This document shows positions 1 through 12,400 of a stretch of 64,000 nucleotides of DNA, in pieces; positions within the stretch are counted from its first letter, which is position 1, and the number at the start of each line of letters is the position of its first letter. The DNA is from Sipunculus nudus (Eukaryota > Annelida > Sipuncula > Golfingiida > Sipunculidae). The translations under genes and the position numbers were made by a program. A model generated the notes under the pieces. It had not been told where the DNA came from. It saw only the letters and a program-made list of their open reading frames with translations, and searched no databases. The stretch lies in the NCBI GenBank assembly GCA_026874595.1, contig CM049307.1:54662370-54726369 (forward strand), in the 5' to 3' direction.

Positions 1-202
1 CCAGAGGAGGGTCTGGACCTCCCCTTTTTTTCAGGAACCAAAACCTTTTTTTAAAGGGCTTCAGACTTCAGATAATTTTTTTTGCGGACTGGACCCCCTC
101 CCCCACTTTCCCAGACCTGGGTATCTTTTTTTTGTTTTGACACATCCTCCTGCAGTCCTAAATTAGACCCCTCCTTTTCCTAAATCCTGGATCTGCCCCT
201 GG
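1..202 (-). repeat. hAT-like repeat, one end inside the window
   Basis: Read on the minus strand, positions 201-182 give CAGGGGCAGATCCAGGATTT, which resembles the terminal inverted repeat of hAT-type DNA elements that begin CAGGGGCGGATCCAGG. The DNA from 1 to 180 is rich in C and T runs with 'ggaccccctc' words, typical of the interior of such short elements. The other end would lie left of position 1, so length and completeness cannot be judged. It sits in intron 1 of the SAFB-like gene. Assignment rests on the terminus only. Confidence 0.4.
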
Positions 203-743
203 GCAGATCACTTATATTGCAATTTTACCTGAATACTGCAAGTGCAAATATATATTTTGTTATTTACCCTTTAATTAAATGGATCATGATAGGGAGCATT
301 TTCTGGAATTTATGAAAATTTACAAGAGGGCCTGCTTCAAGAATGCAAATTTAATGCCATAGTTAGCAAACCAATGTTATTCGATAAAGGATCATACATA
401 TATCACTTCACACATTCACAAGAATGTCACCGGATGTCGTCCCCATACTGAAAGTGAAAATGTGGCATAGCATTCAACTTCACTCACAAGACATTTCGCT
501 CGGCTTAAGACAATCAAATAAATTCTTATACATAAGACTATTACACAAAATAGCACATTTGAAAAAGCAAACGAATCTGAACAGACTTGCTGCTTGTGCG
601 AATTAACACAGGGCTAACTAATATAAAGACTTAGTACTAAATCTAGTCCGTGTGCCATTAACCAAAATGGCGACATTTTTGGCAGTGCGGGAAACACAGT
701 AGGGGACTGAAATTGGTTCACAATAAAACAATGCAATGCTCAC
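203..743 (-). other. Start of intron 1 of the SAFB-like gene
   Basis: This is intronic DNA downstream (on the minus strand) of the first SAFB-like exon. I looked on the minus strand for a second exon continuing the SAP domain and found none, so intron 1 extends beyond the left edge. The DNA is AT-rich with no repeat I recognise. Confidence 0.5.
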
Positions 744-887
744 TTTCTGCAACCGCTCAACTAAAACAGCCTTGACGCCAGTTTTCTCTAAACCTCTCTT
801 CTCCAACTCTGCTTTCAATTCGATCACGCGTAGGTCAGTTAATTTACGCGAACTTGCGGCAGCCGCTCCGTCCTGACTCGTGGCCAT
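744..887 (-). CDS. SAFB: SAFB/SLTM-like protein, first coding exon (SAP domain)
   Basis: The exon encodes 48 residues beginning [20 protein letters not shown] and containing the SAP-domain helix-extended loop-helix ([15 protein letters not shown], then [12 protein letters not shown]). SAP domains bind AT-rich scaffold/matrix attachment DNA. Scaffold attachment factor B and SLTM are nuclear proteins with an N-terminal SAP, a central RRM and an RE/RS-rich tail, acting in chromatin organisation and RNA processing. The [14 protein letters not shown] string is closer to SAFB/SLTM than to acinus or SARNP. The exon ends after a lysine codon at a good donor (AAA|gtgagc, intron starts at 743) in phase 0. 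The ATG at 885-887 has a good context (accaacATGG). The RRM and tail exons are off the left edge, so SAFB cannot be told from SLTM, which are a single gene in many invertebrates. Confidence 0.75.
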
Positions 888-962
888 GTTGGTCGATGAT
901 CCTGCCTGGTTCTCAGCCTCGTTCTGAAACCATCACTGTCATGGCCGCCTCCATACCTGAGC
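888..962. promoter_or_regulatory. Short divergent promoter between SAFB-like gene and TEDC2
   Basis: Only 75 bp separate the start codons of the minus-strand SAFB-like gene and the plus-strand TEDC2 gene, so both must use a shared, TATA-less, relatively GC-rich start region. A GTCATGGCCGCC word (938-949) resembles a YY1-type ATGGCGGC site, but it overlaps a possible upstream ATG and the assignment is weak. Transcription starts cannot be placed from sequence. Confidence 0.5.
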
Positions 963-985
963 ATGGAAACGGACGCCGTTCACAG
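941..985 (+). promoter_or_regulatory. Overlapping upstream ATG in TEDC2 exon 1
   Basis: An ATG at 941 lies 22 bases ahead of the inferred TEDC2 start at 963, in a different frame and in a good context (G at -3, G at +4). After splicing to exon 2 it would encode a 34-residue peptide ending at TGA 1935-1937, overlapping the TEDC2 reading frame. If transcription starts upstream of 941 this would act as an overlapping uORF that lowers TEDC2 translation; if it starts between 941 and 963 it is irrelevant. Confidence 0.35.
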
Positions 986-2366
986 GTGCAGGCATTCATT
1001 CTCGTCATCTGATGTGGTTAATTAAATTACATCTGATTGAATAGACTCAATTAGACTTTGTAAATCTGCTTTCATAACTTATACCTCAGTGTCGATGCCC
1101 CTTCCCAAAAAAGGATAAATGCTTATGTTTTTTATATAATAAAACTAAATTTAAGTTTCACTTTCATTAAAAGTGAAGTGACACCTGTGACTCTGAAATT
1201 TTCAGATAAAATAAAATAATCATTGCTCTAAATTGAATACAATCAAATTTATTTATTCAGTTAAAATAGTATATATTAATATTTTACCAATTTTAATTAA
1301 TATTGTACATACCCTATAATATTTGTATTTTATTTTTAATTAAAATTGTAGATCTGTAAGTTTAACAGTGTAGGATGGAATATTGGACAAATTTGTTAGT
1401 TATATGAAAACAAAAATTGAAGGAGTTGACTGAAAAATGACCAGCCAGTTTACCATCTCCTGAATAGCCGCTGTCTCCACTGTAACAAAATAAGTTTTTT
1501 TTCTGTCCATGATTAAATTATTTGATGGAACACAATTTATGCAATAACCTGAGTTTGCCCCGACAAATTGTTTACTCCCTAGAATTTATTTGATTTAACA
1601 TGGATCATGAAACTTGATTTTAAAAGGAATGTAGTTTACTTGCGCTGTTGACTCCCGACCATGTCAGATGCCTTCTTGATATCCAAAATAATAACCTCAA
1701 ACAAATGACAATTTGATCCTTAACTTTAATATTAAGTTATGTTCTTATGATTAGTTGTTAATTGGTGATAGAACATCACTTTTCACTTTTTTTATGGCCA
1801 TACTGTGTATTAAAGTAATATATTGAGACCAGAAATGCAACTTAAAGTTTTAATTTGTTTATTTTCTTTATTTGCAGATTACTTCAGCAACTTCTCAGTA
1901 TTTACAATGCTTACCAGAAGACAAAATTGGAATGTGAAAAAGTGAACAGAGATTGTAGAGAACTACTGAAACCATGGTGAGCTTTTTAGAGTGTCTAACA
2001 AATTAATTTCATAACAAGTGTCACACATATAATATACTATGCTTTGTCTTTAGAAGCACCCTATCAATGATAGTCAACATACATGGATATAACATGAGTG
2101 AAAAGGGTGCTATAACATTATTATGTTTAAAATTGGTGACCATTAAGATATGCACAAACGTAATAACATAAGAATTAAGATAGTGGATATGGCTTCAGCA
2201 AAGCAGGTTATATGCATAAGCCGGATGGTTTCCTAGGTTAAGCACAAGGTTGGCAAATTATTTGCTCAGTTGTTGCCATGAGCAGAACATTAGTCTTATG
2301 TGATGAAAGCATCAGTTAAGCTGTTATTGTTTGTATAATTGACCACATTTTGTGAGAAGCTGATGC

Positions 2367-2451
<85 letters not shown>

Positions 2452-3485
2452 AAGATAGATAAGAAGAATATTTTCCCTCAGATTTATTTCTCAGTTTAAT
2501 TATATTTCAGGCCACCCAAGAAAGAGGAAGTTGAAGCCTACAAAAAGGCAGAAGAACAGTTGAAAGCAAAAGGTATGTGTTTAAAATAAAGTTAATTAGA
2601 TAGACGGGTAAATAGCTTATTAATAAAACTGCAACAGGTGTTTACATTTACATAAAATGAGCTTAAGTTAATAACAACAGTAAAAAAATATATCATAGAT
2701 AAGACCAAAGGTTAAGATCCAGTTAAACATGATTTATACAAATAATATTCAAAGAAAGACTAAGATATTTTGATTAATGATAAAAATAATCATATATGTA
2801 CAACAGATAATAAGAATTTTAGTACTATTTCTTTAAAACCCCTAGGAATAGCACCACACAAAAAAGCTTCTGGGATACCTGGTTTTACAGTCTCACTCTC
2901 TACATTCTGTTTTCAAGAGACCCCAGCAACCATGACAGCTCAACAGCAGGATATCATGCATAATACCAAGGACCTAAAATTTTTCACTGGCGTTGTTTGC
3001 TCTACTATGTCAAATGCCTTTTTGAAATCTAACAAAAGGATACACACTGATTTTGTTTAGTGTGGAGAGTGGAATGCCGTAAAAGTTGCCTTGATTAATT
3101 TTTGCAGGAAAATTTACAGTCCGGCATTACTTTGCATAAAGCCATATTTTGTTGAAAGCATCCAGTTTAATATAAATGACCACAGAAAAAAATCTCAAAG
3201 AGTTGTGTAAAATAAGGAAAAAAACGACCATTACAAAAATGTTTGTGTGCATTCACTCAGTTTGTCTTGTATGAATCTTGGTGAATAAACTTGGGCAGTC
3301 TAAGAGAGAGATAATGGGGTTTCAGGGTAAATAATATGGACAAGCTATTATCCTACAACTATTGTTATGTGCAGTTTATAAAACATTTCTTTTCAGAGAC
3401 CTTGAGACCTGAAGAACAAGCAGAACTCAAGGAAGTCAGTGCTGTTTTAAATAAAGCAGCAAGGACCAGACAAGTACAAAATAAG
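963..3485 (+). CDS. TEDC2: TEDC2 N-terminal exons 1-4
   Basis: Four short exons (23, 99, 62 and 89 nt) encode residues 1-91. Exon 1 carries just over seven codons and splices in phase 2, completing an arginine codon with the first base of exon 2. The product is charged and helix-prone: LLQQLLSIYNAYQKTKLECE, then a KPWPPKKEEVEAYKKAEEQL stretch, then RPEEQAELKEVSAVLNKAAR. This resembles the N-terminal helix plus the 'LKELEFLTQALEKAVRVR' region of the human protein. Acceptors are ttgcag, tttcag and ttcag; donors are gtgcag, gtgagc, gtatgt and gttaac. Intron 2 holds an (AT)n tract. Confidence 0.75.
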
Positions 3486-6400
3486 GTTAACATTGTTAAA
3501 TCAATCTGATCAAGCAAATCATCTTCAATAATAATTTTTACAGTATAAAAAAAAGAAAATATAGTGACCACATATTTCTTCATTACAGTTTACAACTAAA
3601 CACTTCTGTTTTTTCTCTGATAATCAAGTTTTCTCTAAACATTTTATCATATTCTTGTTGTTCTTTTATTTTATTATTTTCCTATAGACTATTGGACATA
3701 CATGTGTTAGGAGTCACTTTGGTAATCATAATTGATCATCGACAGCATAACATCAAACAATGATTAATAAGGCCAAAATAAAAAGAAAGTATGGTTCTCA
3801 GGCACTTTTTTTCAGAAATCAATGCGGGCGGGCGCTTTTTTTATTTTAAATTTTTTGGTATGTCAAATGATAAGGGAAAAGCATGAAAATAACAGTTTTA
3901 TTTTGCTAAATAAGTAAAAGCACTACAAAACCAAAGAAATTGTATGGTTTATCTTCTTGAAAGAAATGTCAGAGCTGCAGCAGCTCAAAATTGGAAAGTT
4001 TCTTTGGAAAATCAAAATAAAATATTTTGATGCGGGGGTTTAAAATTGATGCGGGCGGTGCCTGAGAACCATACCTTTAATTTTTTTTGGCCTAAGTAGT
4101 CATTTTTAGCTCAGCTGACTTTCAGTCATGCTGGGCTATAGCGATGGGTCTTTGTCCGTCGTCCTTCTGTCTGTCCGTCCGGCCGGCCGGCCGGCCGGCC
4201 GTCCGTCCGTTAGCAGGGCACAAATCGTAACCGTAGGGGCTAGGGCCATGAACCCTATACAGTCTTAGAGGTTATAAAAAGATCTCCTTGCAAACCTGAA
4301 ATTACGTCACTGCGACCTATATTCTCGAAGTTATGGGGTGTGTTTGCACCCCCCAGAAATAACTCTTTGAGACAAAATTTTCATCCCAAACCTTCCATCT
4401 TTCACATACAGCTCACCTACCAACAGGGGAAGAACCATAATTTTTTTGAGGTCAAAAGGTCAAAGGTCAAGGTCACAGGAGCCTCTTCTTTGAAAAGCCT
4501 GTGGATGCATTTTAAGCCAACCCTTTCATCCCATTTCTTTGATTTTCACATATAGCTCACCTACTAAGTTGGAGAAGAATCCTATAGATTTTGAGGTCAC
4601 AAGGTCAAAGGTCAGGGTCACAGGATCCACTTCTTTGAAAAGGTTGTGGCACATTTCAAGCTAGACTTTTCATTCCAAACCTTCCAGCACTGATATCGCT
4701 TCTCTGCCAACAGGGGAAAAGACCTGTTGATTTTGAGGTCAAAGGTCAAGTTCACAGCACCCACTTCTTGCGTGGAGTCTTTTCAGGCAAACTTTTCAAT
4801 CTGTACCTTCCATCTGTCATATATGGCTTACCTACCAATAAGGGAAGAAGCCTATTGATGTTGAGGTCAAAAAGTCAAAGGTCAAGGTCACAATATTTAA
4901 TTGTTCTAAATGCTTGTGAGCATATTTCAAGTGTAACTGTTCAACCCAAACCTTCAGTCTTTCACATATGCCACATCTATGCATCACTCAGTTTGACTCA
5001 AACTTCATATTTATGGGTCTTTTTGCTTGAATAAATAACTTATTGATTTTGGGGTCAGCTGGTCAGCAGGTTAAAGGTTGCAGGTCAAAGTTTTTCACCC
5101 ATTGGTTGCCAAGTAATTACACCAGATTTAAGTGGTTAGTAGTTACCCATCATTTAGAAAGAATCCAGTTGATATATGGGCAAAAGGCCAAGGTCATAGG
5201 TCAGGGATGTTCACAATTACTTATTTTATAGACCATCTCTATTTTTCTTGTATATATAACCATCCCACTCCAGCTGGTACATCTCCCTGTGTGGCTGTAA
5301 TTGTGAGTGACACTGGTGACATATGACTCCCTTTTGTATCAGCCTATTAAGTGATAAGGCTCAGTGATAAGTACCTCGTTACTTCATAACAAAAACACTG
5401 TTGTCAGAATGCTTCAGCCAGGCATTAAGACTATGAGAGTATAGTATTAAGGTTTAGCTACTTATTTATAAGATGATGGGAACATTTTGCAGTTTATTTT
5501 ATGGAATTCTAGCAATAAACTTAGTTTCCTAGATATCTGAATATTTTAATATATATCACCACATATAAAAGCAAGTGTTTGTTCTCATAATATGTGGATG
5601 TGTACCTTGATTTAGGATGGCTTTTTGTTTTATTTCAAGATTCTTAGTCATGCTTTCTGCATTTCTTTTCTTTCAGGTTTGGCAGTTTACCTACCCTGCT
5701 GACCCCATTAAAAAGCAGAGTGATAATAAAAAATATTGGACTTACACTTTTTACAATTGCATATCTATAAATCAGATATGAGGGCCTGGACATGCCTTTT
5801 GAATTATTTTGGGCATTCATTACTGGATAATTTGCCCCAAGTTTGGTCTCTTATTGGAGAATGTGGGATATCAAATGTCATACTTGTCAGAAATCCATTA
5901 TGTCTGCCAGTTAGCCACCTTAGAAATTCTTTCTTCAGTGCAGTTTCAGTAATTTTTCTTTAATGTTTGGTCCGATTTAGAGAATGTTTGTTGTCTGATT
6001 TCAGACTTGTCAGAAGTCCAATATGGCCACCAGGCAACCATCTTTTAATTCCTTTTGATCATATTATCTCAAGAACAGTTAAAGTGAATGCAGTTAGATG
6101 TATATTTATGTAATCTTGTAAAGGATTGGGTCAAATATTTCTGAATAAATATTACCATCATTTATAAAAGTGCAGTACAGTTGGCTTGTATTGAATAAAC
6201 ATTCATACAGAAGCACCTGTTTCTCAATAATTCTTGCATGTATTTCCTTGATTTTTGCTATATATTTTGATCTTATATTTGCCCTTTGTGGTGTTCCTTT
6301 GAGACTGACAGGTTTCAAGCAAGCTGTTGGAATAGTTCCTGATAGCTTAACAATCATGCATTTTCCTCAGACCATCAATTCACTGTGTTTTAACCAGACA

Positions 6401-9400
6401 TAGGTGATATATATTTCTGTTGTCATAGAAAATTTTCAACAAATTGGCAAATTGGTTCTTCAAAATTTGACTGGAAGTTGTGAATCTCAGTCCATGATGT
6501 CACAGGTCATGCTTGGCAGCTGAGCGTCATGACCCATGGGTCACTTGTTAACAAGTGTTGGGAATCAGTTGTAATTTTGTGATCAGTCATCAGTAAAAAT
6601 TGATTTACCGCTAGGAGTATAATATTCTGATCAAATATAGACCTGTGCATCCTCTCAACTGATATCGGCCAATACACTGGCTAATATATGTAATAACTGT
6701 ATAGCCTGCATGTGTTTACTATAGTAAATTAACTAAACTTAGGTGTAATTTGTGTGAAAGTGTACTTTCTGTCATTGTAAAGCCAAACCTTTGTGAAAAA
6801 CTCTGTAATTGATGATGGCAAAGAAAGATTGACCATCAGACCATCAGCCAATCGATCATCAATTATAATTGATCATTGGTCCCAATACTAGAACATACCT
6901 ACTACTTTTTCAAAGGATAGGTCCATGGCTCTTAATGGCACTGTCTGTTGAATGAGAATGAAGGTAACCATATGATCAAAATGATATGTTGCTATTTTTA
7001 AATGTTCTGGATTAAAGGTTTTATACGCAGGGGGTTAGGAATAATCCAAAAGTCTGTGGTTAAGTCAGAGCCAATGTCTGAGGTTCAATTGATATTTCAC
7101 CATTTTGCCATTGAGGCACCAGAAGGGTTTGGACCAGGATCCTTCTGCTCATTAGTGGAAGATCTTAACCACCAGGCAACACCCTACCCTAAGCTGCACA
7201 CCCTTCAACATTTGTTTGCTTAGACAAAACTGTATAATTTATAGACTTAGACCAGGTTTCCAGTGATTTGATGTACAAGGTATATTTTTTTTTTTGTAGA
7301 TCAGAGAGGAGAGAGAAAAAATTGACAGCAAATATGCCAGTCGGACTAGAGCTCTGTCAGACAAGGAGGCTGCTGATGACATAACTATCAAAACTGAGTC
7401 AACTGAACCAGGGGACATCAAACCATGCAAAAATGGTCCAGGTGTAACTGTAGGTGCTCCCGTAAAGCCCAGATCTACAGGGGTACACAGAAATCAAGTG
7501 CCTGTTATCAAACAGTCACAGTTAAATAAGCTTCTCAACACTGGAGGTACAAAATCCGCTGAGAAGACTCGTTTGTCCAGTTCAAAGTCATCTGCTAGTC
7601 AAAAAACTCATGAAAGACCTAAGTCAGCGGGAAGAGGCTCACAGGAAGTCAGAGTTCGAACTGGTATAAGACATGTCCCTGCACATGCTAAAGCACCATT
7701 CCAGACTGTAAATGAAACCAAAAGACCCAGCAAGAGTAGTAGATTAAAGCCAGTGACAAGAACCTCTAGTGCCAATCAAGTGACAAAACAGCCTGTGAAA
7801 CCACATCCACAATCCAAGAAAACAGAACCTCTTAAGACGGAAACACCAGTGGTAGGGGACTCTTTGCATACTTGGTTAGACAACACTGTGAAACAGACAG
7901 AACAGGAACACTTGGAGATGCTGAATGAGATGAAAAAGGATGAGGTTAATGATGAATTAAATGTGAAGGCCATGGCAGAAATGACAGTATCAGATGCAAA
8001 TTCTCCAGAAAAGAGTAGCACTGAAGATGTCCCGAAACCAAAAAGATTTAACCTCCTCACTGAGGGGTAAGATGGTTTTGAGCCAAATATTAATTGAATG
8101 AAACTTTATAATGGTTAAAGAGATGAAAATGTTCCCTGAGAAAAAAAAAAACAAAAGTTTATTTAATTTCATGGAATGATTTTTACATTTTGAGTTTATT
8201 TTAATATTCTACATTAAAAATATCCAAGGCAGTGTTTCAAGACTTAGGCTGGACACAGGTTATGAATAAATCTTACTTCAACATAAGTATATGGGTATTT
8301 CTACAGAAAACGTCGCATTTCAAGGGTTTTCTTGGTGATTTTTTTTTAATCTCGATTTTGAAATAACAAAACTTAATTTGTAGAAAAATCTCGTTAGAAT
8401 TGTAAAATAATGCAAGTAGTGCACTTTTAAGTTTCCTTTTTTATAAATAGTCCAGGTAAGGGGAAAATATTAACCTTTTTCTCAACACCGTGACACGCAG
8501 TAAAATCTCACTTGCACATTTCAGAAATTGTTTTGACTAGATTTTTTGTGATTTTCGATAAAATTAAAATTAATAGCCTTCATCAAAAATCAAAACATAA
8601 ATTTCAATTATGAATTTAACAAAAAAAAGTGTGTAAAAAAGAACATTTTTTCTTCTTTTTAATTAATTTTTGAAAACAAAAATTGTCTCTATTTCTATTT
8701 TTGCTTCCAGAGGGGTGCATTTGTAGGGGTTTACCGGACAAAGTACTTTGGTACATCTACCTTCAGAATTTGAGTCTAAATACCTCGTTAATTTTTTTGA
8801 ATGCACAGAAAATAAAATTTAAACGTGGTTTTAAATCCACTAGGTAACGGTGTTGAGCATAGATAACGGTGTTGAGCATAGGTAACGGGGTCAAGCTTCT
8901 GAAGTAAAAATAACCGTAGGGACTACTTGAATACCAGTATTATGTATTAAAACAAGCAAATGCCTGTTTGAATAGAAGAAACGCAAATGTTTAAAATATT
9001 TAGCCCAAAATATGTTTCAAATTCTATTTCAATAATTTGGATTTAATACCAAGTTCTCGACACTGTTACCTTGCTCTCGACACCGTTATTTTTCATGCAG
9101 GTAATGGTTTCGAGTGGTAACGGTGCTGAGATTTTTTCATCTATTCGTCAGATGCAGGACAAAAAATTACTTATATACCGTCTCTAAGAGGGCAGCACGT
9201 GTTATCACTACATGAACAACAAGAGGAAGCCATTTTCAAAGTGTTATATGCGACGGTTAATTTTTTGCAGGTGTAACGGTGTCAAGTCCAAATAAACATA
9301 CGGTGATTTTTTTAACCCTTTAATGATTAACAGAGAACACTGATATGGCAGTTACTAAATTTAATTGTGGATTATGTGTACAAAATTTCCTGAACTCTAA

Positions 9401-12400
9401 TGAACGCTGCTCCCTGCATCAGCAAAGTGGTTTCTGTTCACGCGCTGCAAGGTCAAAAGGTCAGGTAACGGTGCCGAGTGTATTTTGGGAGACATACTTT
9501 TTATATCCAAATTTTTGTATTAAAAACAAAACGGTCAGGAAAAATCAAGCAAAAATATCACCTTAATAAACTTTAACCGCTGTGACAACGTGGAAAACAA
9601 AATCTATATAAATGGAGCAGTGGTTACAGAAAAACGCTGTTTTGAATTTAAGATCCGAGAGAAAGGGACAACGGAAATTTAAGGGTATTGTAACATTTGC
9701 AGCTTTTTTTCTGTATGTATTTCTGCCCCAATTTAAATTATTTTTATCTCATAATAATGGTTATATCTTTAGCAACAATCTGAATGGTTATTCATGTCAT
9801 TTTTAGCATTTGCTAATTTCTCAGTAACAAATATAGTTTCGGGACATGAAATGAGACATTTTTTGTAGAAATACCCATATAAAATGTATAAAAAAAATGT
9901 TTGTGAAATATGCTGAATATATGTATCTATAGGCTTGAGTTATGTATTTCTTTATGTATATATTTACATTTTATAATAATTTCTGATGAATCTGTCTAAC
10001 AACAAAAGTCCAGTAATCTTAAGGGAAAACTGACATTGTCAATATTAATTTATATCCCCTTTACAATGACTGAACTTTAAACAGACATTGATTAACACAG
10101 CTTATTCATATTCAAATGTGGTAATATATCTTCTAGCACTAAATACAATTTGAATTCAATATATGTTTTAAGATCATGCATTCCAGTATTGCTGCAGGCA
10201 TTTTTTAATGTGATGAACAATGAAATTACATAACTTAAAAAACCTTCTATTTCAGGAAAACCTTGACAGTCCCAGGCAGACTGAAAAAGGCATTGTACCA
10301 AAACCATAAACTGAGGACTAAGGCCAAGGCAGTTTCCATAACAACCAAGGTGACACATGGTGAAGAGTCATTGGCAGAAAGCTTTTTACACAAAATGCAA
10401 CAACATGTATCCTTAGTCTGGTGTTTATTTATTTTGTAATAAATAATAAAAAAAAAAATCTTTAAAATGAGTATTGTGTAATGACTGTGATGCCATAAAG
10501 TTAGTAACCATGGAGATCTGGAGTGGCCTGTCTGGCAGCGTTTCTTTTTTGTACAGAGTGTGTTCACTGTTCCAATATGGGGATAATTAGTACAATATTT
10601 TCTCACTGCAAAATTACATGGATTTTCTAGTTTTATTTCATCTTATTTTGTTCTCTAAAACTGATACATTAATAATTTTCTACCTAAAGGGGCCTCATCA
10701 CCTATAAAGCATGTTGAAGTAACACAAAAAATAGCATCTTCTCTTTGAAATTAATTGGTACTGGCTAAAATATTGCCCTGAAACCATTGGCTGTGGCCAT
10801 GTTAAGGTAAACAGACACATTGACCATGTTTACTCACACGCAGAACCATAACAAAGTTTAAAGCAACTGAAAGGGCAGTACTGAGACCATGCGCTGGGAT
10901 GATTTTGCTAGGGAAACTTTTGTATAAAGCAAAGCTTAACTGATTGTGTAAAAGAATAGGCGTACTATTGCTCCTGATTATGTCCCTTTAAGGTGTAATG
11001 TTAAATGACAGCATTTGCACACCTGTTGCAAAAGTGTATGCCATCTTACTTGCTTATTCTGTTACATTTTAAGAACATTTCAAGGCAGTAATATTTGGCT
11101 CCCTTCAATTAAAGTTATAAAGCATCCATATTGGTATTCATGACTGATGTGTGAATAATCAGCTTGAAAACATATTAAGTTGATTCTTTATAAAAAAAAA
11201 ATTGATATGTTGAAATCTTGATAATCCTTTGATGCCAAAGTTGGTCCCACCAGTGAATCCTGTGTTTCAGCTTTACAAAAAAAAATAAATAAGAACATTC
11301 TGCAAGAAGTAACATGAGAACATACTTATAACTTTTACCTTTCCCTTTTGTTCATCTGAAGTACATTTACAGCCTTAAAGGGAACTATTCACATACCAGG
11401 TATGATAAATATTCATAATATACAGTGTTTGCTTCTTAAAATATATCATCTGCCAATATTTAGTTAACCATTACTTACTCCTGTATATGAGTAGAAATAT
11501 TCTTGCTCCAGGCCCAATCAGTGGCGCAAAACATAAACATAATGGCACACCTTATGTTGGCCATAAAATAAATCAAGATTTTTCAAGCTCCAGATGTATG
11601 TTTCTTCTGTGCTTCAACTTTCATGTTTCTTATCCTTGTTTCAGAGTGGCCTGTCATGCACAAAATAAAACCTCTGGTCATGCAGTCTTGTTATGGTTAA
11701 CAGACACATGTTGACTGTTTACTCACACAGAACCATAACAGAATATAAAACAGGTAAATTGGAGATTTTAAGTATTTGATATAGTAAGAGGGTTTTGTTG
11801 GGAAACAATTGTATTGAGCCTAATGAAAAAATAGTAGGAGTTTACATATTATAACAAATGATAATATCCCTTTAACCAGCTGCACAGATGCGAATGAGCA
11901 ATCCACAGTGTGCCAAGATTCGCCTGATATGTGATGCATACCATTTTCTACATCGACTCCTTCACAGCATTCCACCAACAGCTGATGGTGAGTGTTCACA
12001 GATCCTCTCCTGAACAGTTAAACAAGGCATCTAGGTAATAATAAATTAATCGCACCATTTATCATGTTACCATTATAACATAAATTATTGTTCTTTGGAG
12101 CAGATAATTTATTGTTACAGCAGGTAAAAATCCCCAACTTTTTGTCTCTTTATAATATGACTGTCAAATCAATTCTTCATTTTATGATATACTGTAAAGT
12201 TCTAAACAGAAAATGCACCCCATTTCTCCTCAGAATGTTTACTCATTGATGCACACATAATACTTCCGCTAATAGAATACGCACCTAATTTGAGCTAAAA
12301 CCTGCCCCCAACTCATACCTTATACAAAAGGATTCATCCCAAAATCTGAAAGTAGCATGTATTCACATACAATAAACAAATGAATACTTTACTAAAGCTT

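Noticed and set aside
7776-8172. Minus-strand open frames across TEDC2 exon 5
   Set aside because: Antisense shadows of the large coding exon.
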